From: Bacteroidaceae bacterium
GTDB lineage: Bacteria > Bacteroidota > Bacteroidia > Bacteroidales > Bacteroidaceae
Length of the DNA stretch: 47,204 nt
NCBI GenBank assembly: GCA_017445925.1
Contig: JAFSRW010000072.1
Coordinates: forward strand, 1 to 47,204
Direction: 5' to 3'
Each line of letters starts with the position of its first letter. The stretch's first letter is position 1. Below, piece after piece: positions 43,919 to 47,204 of this stretch. The notes under the pieces are model-generated. The model made no database searches and had not been told where the DNA came from. It worked only from the letters and a program-made list of their open reading frames with translations. The position numbers and the translations under genes were made by a program.

Positions 43919-43953
43919 AAAGAGCGAAGCACAAATGCCTCGCTCTTTTTTTT
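43919..43953. terminator. Terminator after tRNA-Pro and the BspA-like gene
   Basis: AAGAGCGA pairs with TCGCTCTT across a loop, then eight T residues; A residues before the stem give the mirrored arrangement on the minus strand. It serves tRNA-Pro (+) and the convergent BspA-like gene (-). Confidence 0.85.
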
Positions 43954-43962
43954 GTTTAGCGG

Positions 43963-45879
43963 TTAGTGGTTATAGAGCACCTTCTTTCCGCCAACGATGT
44001 TAATGCCCTTCGCAGGTTTACTCAGGCACTGGCCAGAAAGATTATAGATATTCTCTTGAACCTCTTGAACTCCTTGAACCTCTTGAACTCCTTGAACCTC
44101 CTTTATTCCAGTCACTATATCTGCTGAAAAGTAGCCGGGATTGCCGGCAACGTCAGGGTGAGCATAGAGCAGGTTATTGTGGTTCTCGTCGTAGCGGGTA
44201 CCGTTGTCGCCAGTCAGTTTCGTGCAGTTGGTGAACATGTTGCCGTAGAGATGTTCCAGCTCGTTGTACTCGAATGTTTTGTCAGCTGCCCAATCGTTTT
44301 TGCAGACGATAGTCGTTAAGTTGGTGCAACCGGCAAACATCTCGGAGGTCTGGTACAGGCTCTCACCCGTAAAGTCCGTCAGGTCGATGATAGTCAGGCT
44401 TGTGCAGCCCTTGAACATCTCACTGCAGGCACTGACTTTCTTTGTCTTGAAGTGTCCCAGGTCGAGCGAGGTCAGCGAAGTACAGTTTTCAAACATTTTC
44501 ATAAAGTCACGCGAACCTGATGTATCGAAGCTCTTCAGGTTTAGGCTCTTCAGCGCCTTGCATCCTTGAAACATCTGGCTCATGCCGTCCACGTACTTCG
44601 TGTCGAAGTGGCTCACGTCGATGGAAGTCAGTTTGGCACATTCTTGGAACATCGACCGCATGTCACAGACCCACTGGGTGTTGAAGTGGCTCACATCAAG
44701 AGCCTCAAGGTTCTCGCAGCCTGCGAACATCATGCGCATGTTCTGCACCAGTTGGGTGTCGAAGCCGCTCACGTCGAGTTTCTTCAGACTGCGGCAGGAC
44801 GTGAACATTTGCATCATGTCCTGACAGGTGCCAGTGTTGAAGTGGCTCACGTCGAGCGTCGTCAAGCTCTCGCATCCGCAAAACATGTTATACATTGATG
44901 TCATGCGTGACGTGTCCCACTTGCTCACATCAAGGGTCTTCAGCGCCCTGCAGTCAAGGAAAATCTGACCTACGTTCCACACGCGACTGGTGTTCCAGGT
45001 GCTCACGTCGACGGTCTCTAAGCTGGTGCATCCGTTGAACATGTTGTCCATATAAATGACGTTGCCTGTGTTGAAGTGCTTCAGGTCGAGCGATTTCAGC
45101 TTGTAGCATCCGCTGAACATCGAGCTCATGTCCGTTACGTTGCTCGTGTCAAAGTTGCTCAGGTTGAGGCTGGTCAGATAGCCGCTTCCGGAAAACATGC
45201 CCGACATATTGGTGACTTTCGATGTGTTGAAGTGACTCAGGTCAAGCGAAGTGACGCCCCAGCGGTCATAGCCGTCATCCATACCCATGAACATTCCACT
45301 CATGTCGGTGACGTTTCTCGTATCGAATCTGCTTAAGTCAAGACCCTCTAAATGGCCGCATCCGCCGAACATATAACTCATGTTAGTGACGTTGCTCGTG
45401 TTGAAGTTGCTCAGGTTGAGGCTCTCCAAACTACTACAACTACCAAACATGTTGCTCATGTTGGTGACCTTCGAGGTGTTTAAGTGGCTTACATCTACCT
45501 GTGTGAGTTCCGTGCAGACGTAGAACATGCCGCTCATGTCGGTCACTTCACTCGTGTTCAGATACTCCATGCCCGTGATGTCCTCCACACGGGTAGCATA
45601 GAACCAGCAGGAAGTGGAGGTGGGACGGTAGTTAGCAAATGAGGGGTCGAAGGTGGCGTGATGGATATCGTACCGGTGCTCACGCCATCCATAGAACTTA
45701 TACGGATTGCGGTCCTCGTATTCAAAATTGTAGACAGTTCCCTCGCGAGAGTTTTTCTGCGTGTCGTAGTAGAACGTCAGTGTGGCGTCTTCGCTGGTGA
45801 ATACGGTGTACGCTTCTTGCGCTGTGGCTGCTATAGCTGCCAACATCAACACTATTACAAATAAGCTTTTTCTCATCAT
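43963..45879 (-). CDS. BspA-like DUF285 repeat surface protein
   Basis: A 638-residue exported protein. The signal peptide ends AATA-Q. After an N-terminal region (about 22-90) come about 17 BspA/DUF285 leucine-rich-like units with the pattern LxxLDxSxFxTSxVxxMxxMFxxC (first MF at MSGMFYVC, last at YGNMFTNC). Such proteins mediate adhesion to host matrix or other bacteria. A short VQ-rich repeat (GIKEVQGVQEVQGVQEVQE) precedes a C-terminal tail, YNLSGQCLSKPAKGINIVGG, then KKVLYNH, resembling the tails of secreted Prevotella proteins and the end of type IX sorting domains. Own promoter at 45947-45977; terminator after the stop. Confidence 0.9.
   Translation of the reverse strand: MMRKSLFVIVLMLAAIAATAQEAYTVFTSEDATLTFYYDTQKNSREGTVYNFEYEDRNPYKFYGWREHRYDIHHATFDPSFANYRPTSTSCWFYATRVEDITGMEYLNTSEVTDMSGMFYVCTELTQVDVSHLNTSKVTNMSNMFGSCSSLESLNLSNFNTSNVTNMSYMFGGCGHLEGLDLSRFDTRNVTDMSGMFMGMDDGYDRWGVTSLDLSHFNTSKVTNMSGMFSGSGYLTSLNLSNFDTSNVTDMSSMFSGCYKLKSLDLKHFNTGNVIYMDNMFNGCTSLETVDVSTWNTSRVWNVGQIFLDCRALKTLDVSKWDTSRMTSMYNMFCGCESLTTLDVSHFNTGTCQDMMQMFTSCRSLKKLDVSGFDTQLVQNMRMMFAGCENLEALDVSHFNTQWVCDMRSMFQECAKLTSIDVSHFDTKYVDGMSQMFQGCKALKSLNLKSFDTSGSRDFMKMFENCTSLTSLDLGHFKTKKVSACSEMFKGCTSLTIIDLTDFTGESLYQTSEMFAGCTNLTTIVCKNDWAADKTFEYNELEHLYGNMFTNCTKLTGDNGTRYDENHNNLLYAHPDVAGNPGYFSADIVTGIKEVQGVQEVQGVQEVQENIYNLSGQCLSKPAKGINIVGGKKVLYNH
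44057..44102. repeat. TTGAACCTC/TTGAACTCC tandem repeat in the BspA-like gene
   Basis: Alternating units TTGAACCTC and TTGAACTCC are repeated about five times and encode the Glu-Val-Gln-Gly linker near the protein's C-terminus. The 9-base unit keeps the frame, so copy number can vary without breaking the gene. Confidence 0.8.
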
Positions 45880-45946
45880 TTGGTTATTTTTTTCTTAATC
45901 TATTCTTCTTTTATTTTAATTCATCATCCACCTTTGTTTTACAATG

Positions 45947-45977
45947 CAAATATACGAATAAGTGAGAGATAAACAAA
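45947..45977 (-). promoter_or_regulatory. Promoter of the BspA-like gene
   Basis: Minus strand: -33 TTTG at 45974-45977, 19-bp spacer, -7 TATATTTG at 45947-45954, 68 bases before the start codon. Confidence 0.75.
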
Positions 45978-45987
45978 ATAAATCAGC

Positions 45988-46025
45988 AAAAACTGCTACC
46001 TTATTCATTAAAGATAGCAGTTTTT
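45988..46025. terminator. Terminator after the HU-like/smalltalk unit
   Basis: AAAAACTGCTA (45988-45998) and TAGCAGTTTTT (46015-46025) are perfect complements, giving an 11-bp A-T flanked stem that works in both directions. It separates the HU-smalltalk unit from the BspA-like gene on the same strand. Confidence 0.75.
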
Positions 46026-46078
46026 GGTTTAGCGGTTACCGTTTTTGTTTTCGGTTTTTGTTTTTGTTTCTGTTTCTG

Positions 46079-46177
46079 TTACCTCATGCAACTGGTAGTA
46101 CCCAGCGCGGTAATGATAGAGGCAATAATGCTTGCCACAAGGTGAAGTATAGTCTTCCACGTTTCTTTATTTTTCAT
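46079..46177 (-). CDS. Smalltalk family miniprotein, second copy
   Basis: ATG at 46175-46177 and TAA at 46079-46081 give 32 residues, starting MKNKETWKTILHLVAS and ending GTTSCMR. It has the same layout as the copy at 2541: charged head with ETWK, Ile/Ala-rich hydrophobic stretch, terminal cysteine. It follows the HU-like gene, the usual order in Bacteroidales. Its last 13 codons match the remnant at 2840-2883. Function unknown. Found by manual translation. Confidence 0.85.
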   Translation of the reverse strand: MKNKETWKTILHLVASIIASIITALGTTSCMR

Positions 46178-46326
46178 AGAAAAACAATGTTAAAATGTTA
46201 AAATGTTAAATGGTTAAAATGTTATAGTTTACGAGTTAAGAGGGAAGTTAAAGGGTAGTTAAAGGAATGATAACCTTTTAACTTTTTAACCCTTTAACTT
46301 TTTAACCGCAAGAGCTAGTGCTCTTG
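46178..46326. repeat. TTAAA-type tandem repeats and hairpin between HU-like and smalltalk genes
   Basis: AATGTTAAA units (46187-46215) and GTTAAAAAG/GGTTAAAAAG units (46272-46306) fill the spacer. GCAAGAGC (46308-46315), loop TAGT, GCTCTTGC (46320-46327) form a perfect hairpin reaching into the HU-like stop codon. No gene is seen. Confidence 0.65.
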
Positions 46327-46932
46327 CTAGTCTTCATCCGCTCCTGGCTCGTCACCGCCGCCGTTGTCGTCACCGCCGTTGTCACCGCCGCCCTCGTTAG
46401 GGTTAGGGGTAACGTTATCGTTGGTTCCGCCATCCTCGTTCCCGTTAACGTTATCGTTATCGTTCCCGTTATCGTTCCCGTTTTCAGGGTCCTCAACGAT
46501 ACCCTCGTCAGCACTGGTTACGCGCTTCACTTCCTGACCGTTGCGGTCGTAGCAGGTGATCTGAATGGCAGTGTCTGCCAACTCGTCCTTCAGGTCGGTA
46601 GTAGGCGTGAAGATGATGCGGCGACTGCGGATAAGGCCCGCCTTTACCTCGTTCACGTTGGCTACACTCTTGGCGCGGAGGCCGAATCGCATGCTACCCA
46701 GTCCGGGGATGGCAACGCTGTGACCTTCGGTAGCCCATGCCTTGATGACCTCGCCTGCTGCATCCCAAGCGGCTTGCATAACGCCCTTGCTGATTCCGCT
46801 GCGCAGGGCAGCTTCCTTAATCACTTTCTCCTGATTCAGAGTGGTGTACAACTCAGGCGCCATGATGTAGCGGTAGGTGTCGGCGTACTTGCCAATCTTT
46901 TGGAGTTTCTCATTTGCTTTTACTTTCAACAT
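46327..46932 (-). CDS. HU-like DNA-binding protein with acidic low-complexity tail
   Basis: A 201-residue protein. Residues 1-125 match the Bacteroidales HU/HIG-type DNA-binding family: a helical N-terminal half (LNQEKVIKEAALRSGISKGVMQAAWDA-type) and an arm with VAIPGLGSMRFGLRAKS and SRRIIFTPTTDLKDEL. Residues 150-201 are almost only Asn, Asp, Gly and Glu with some Pro, encoded by AACGAT/AACGTT/AACGGG hexamers. The family usually accompanies smalltalk, DUF4248 and DUF3987 genes near polysaccharide or prophage-like loci. The disordered acidic tail is unlike plain HU. A smalltalk gene follows on the same strand. Confidence 0.85.
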   Translation of the reverse strand: MLKVKANEKLQKIGKYADTYRYIMAPELYTTLNQEKVIKEAALRSGISKGVMQAAWDAAGEVIKAWATEGHSVAIPGLGSMRFGLRAKSVANVNEVKAGLIRSRRIIFTPTTDLKDELADTAIQITCYDRNGQEVKRVTSADEGIVEDPENGNDNGNDNDNVNGNEDGGTNDNVTPNPNEGGGDNGGDDNGGGDEPGADED

Positions 46933-47204
46933 AATTGTTTAGATTTAATGGTTAATACTTTTGTTCAGAAGTTAGAGGAAGTTAGAGGAAGGTTGCGGTT
47001 AAGCGAGCGGATAGTCAAACTTGTTTGAACTTTCCCGAGTGGGAGCAGGCTCGACCGTAGGTCAAGTTATCGCTTCGCTAGAAGTTAAAGGACGTCACAT
47101 TTGTCTTCTATCTCCGTTTATCTCCTTTTTATCTCCTTCTTTCTCCTTTGGTTAATTAATGGTTAATTGTTTTGGTTAATACTCTCTTGTCATCAGTCAG
47201 GAAT
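46933..47204. other. Repeat-rich end of window, no gene seen
   Basis: This interval holds GTTAGAGGAA direct repeats (46970-46992), a cloverleaf-like palindromic element (47002-47080), TATCTCC-type units (47109-47150) and GGTTAAT units (46949, 47153, 47169, 47182). No ORF or clear TAnnTTTG box facing the HU-like gene was found. Confidence 0.5.
47002..47080. repeat. Palindromic element with three internal hairpins
   Basis: The outer arms AGCGAGCGGATA (about 47002-47013) and TATCGCTTCGCT (47068-47079) are near complements. Inside are TCAAAC-TT-GTTTGA (47015-47028), TCCC-GAGT-GGGA (47033-47044) and GACC-GTA-GGTC (47053-47063). Folded, it gives a closing stem with three hairpins. Confidence 0.65.

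Noticed and set aside
47015-47028. TCAAAC-TT-GTTTGA as half of an invertible promoter
   Set aside because: No second copy in inverted orientation nearby and no site-specific recombinase in the window; it is better explained as one hairpin of the palindromic element.

Overview
The window reads as chromosomal DNA of a Bacteroidota member of the order Bacteroidales, most likely Prevotellaceae. Grounds: repeated -33 TTTG / -7 TAnnTTTG promoters with 19-20 bp spacers, Bacteroidetes-type gene sets (parAB-DUF5683-mltD-relA, surE-lpxB, meso-diaminopimelate dehydrogenase, PorX and PorW/SprE of type IX secretion), a BspA-like DUF285 surface protein, and two 'smalltalk' miniproteins, a family I know only from Bacteroidales. 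No IS element, integrase, CRISPR array or rRNA is visible.

Layout. 1-355: 3' end of a YoeB-type toxin gene and its terminator. 356-2990: an accessory region with a 29-codon ORF in its own promoter/terminator unit, an unrecognised 127-residue protein, a long inverted repeat, an ORF that looks like a DUF3987-type fragment fused to DUF4248, an intact smalltalk gene, an array of perfect hairpins and the tail of a second smalltalk gene. 2991-12070: alaS (-), merR (+), then on the minus strand parA-parB-DUF5683-mltD-relA. 12180-18564: surE-lpxB, a DUF3089 lipoprotein and an exported TldD-like protein (+). 18693-27824: argS, a short RNase H, an LtaS-like sulfatase-fold membrane enzyme, a PAP2 phosphatase, an outer-membrane-type protein, metG and ddh (+). 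27895-29312: psd-pssA (-). 29472-33891: dnaE, trxA and a small acidic protein (+). 33880-43727: tsaE, porX, porW, kduI, a GatC-like EIIC permease, kduD, a small membrane protein and aroA (-). 43838-43910: tRNA-Pro(GGG). 43963-46932: a BspA-like repeat protein, a second intact smalltalk gene and an HU-like protein with an acidic Asn/Asp/Gly tail (-). 46933-47204: repeats only.

How the genes work together. Much of the centre is housekeeping: tRNA charging (alaS, argS, metG), replication and segregation (dnaE, parAB), stringent response (relA), cell wall and envelope (ddh, mltD, lpxB, psd/pssA), aromatic synthesis (aroA) and t6A tRNA modification (tsaE). Envelope regulation and export appear as porX and porW. 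kduD-EIIC-kduI is a compact uronate-degradation operon in which KduI carries a signal peptide, unlike the cytosolic enzyme of enterobacteria.

Most notable: the chimeric ORF and its upstream 29/30-bp inverted repeat; palindromic repeats inserted in frame inside argS and metG; hairpin arrays at both window ends; smalltalk sequences in inverted orientation at both ends; a single-chain TldD-TldE-like protein; exported KduI beside a PTS-type permease with no PTS partners nearby; and a short AACGAT/AACGTT unit that is intergenic spacer in some places and codes for the HU-like acidic tail in another.
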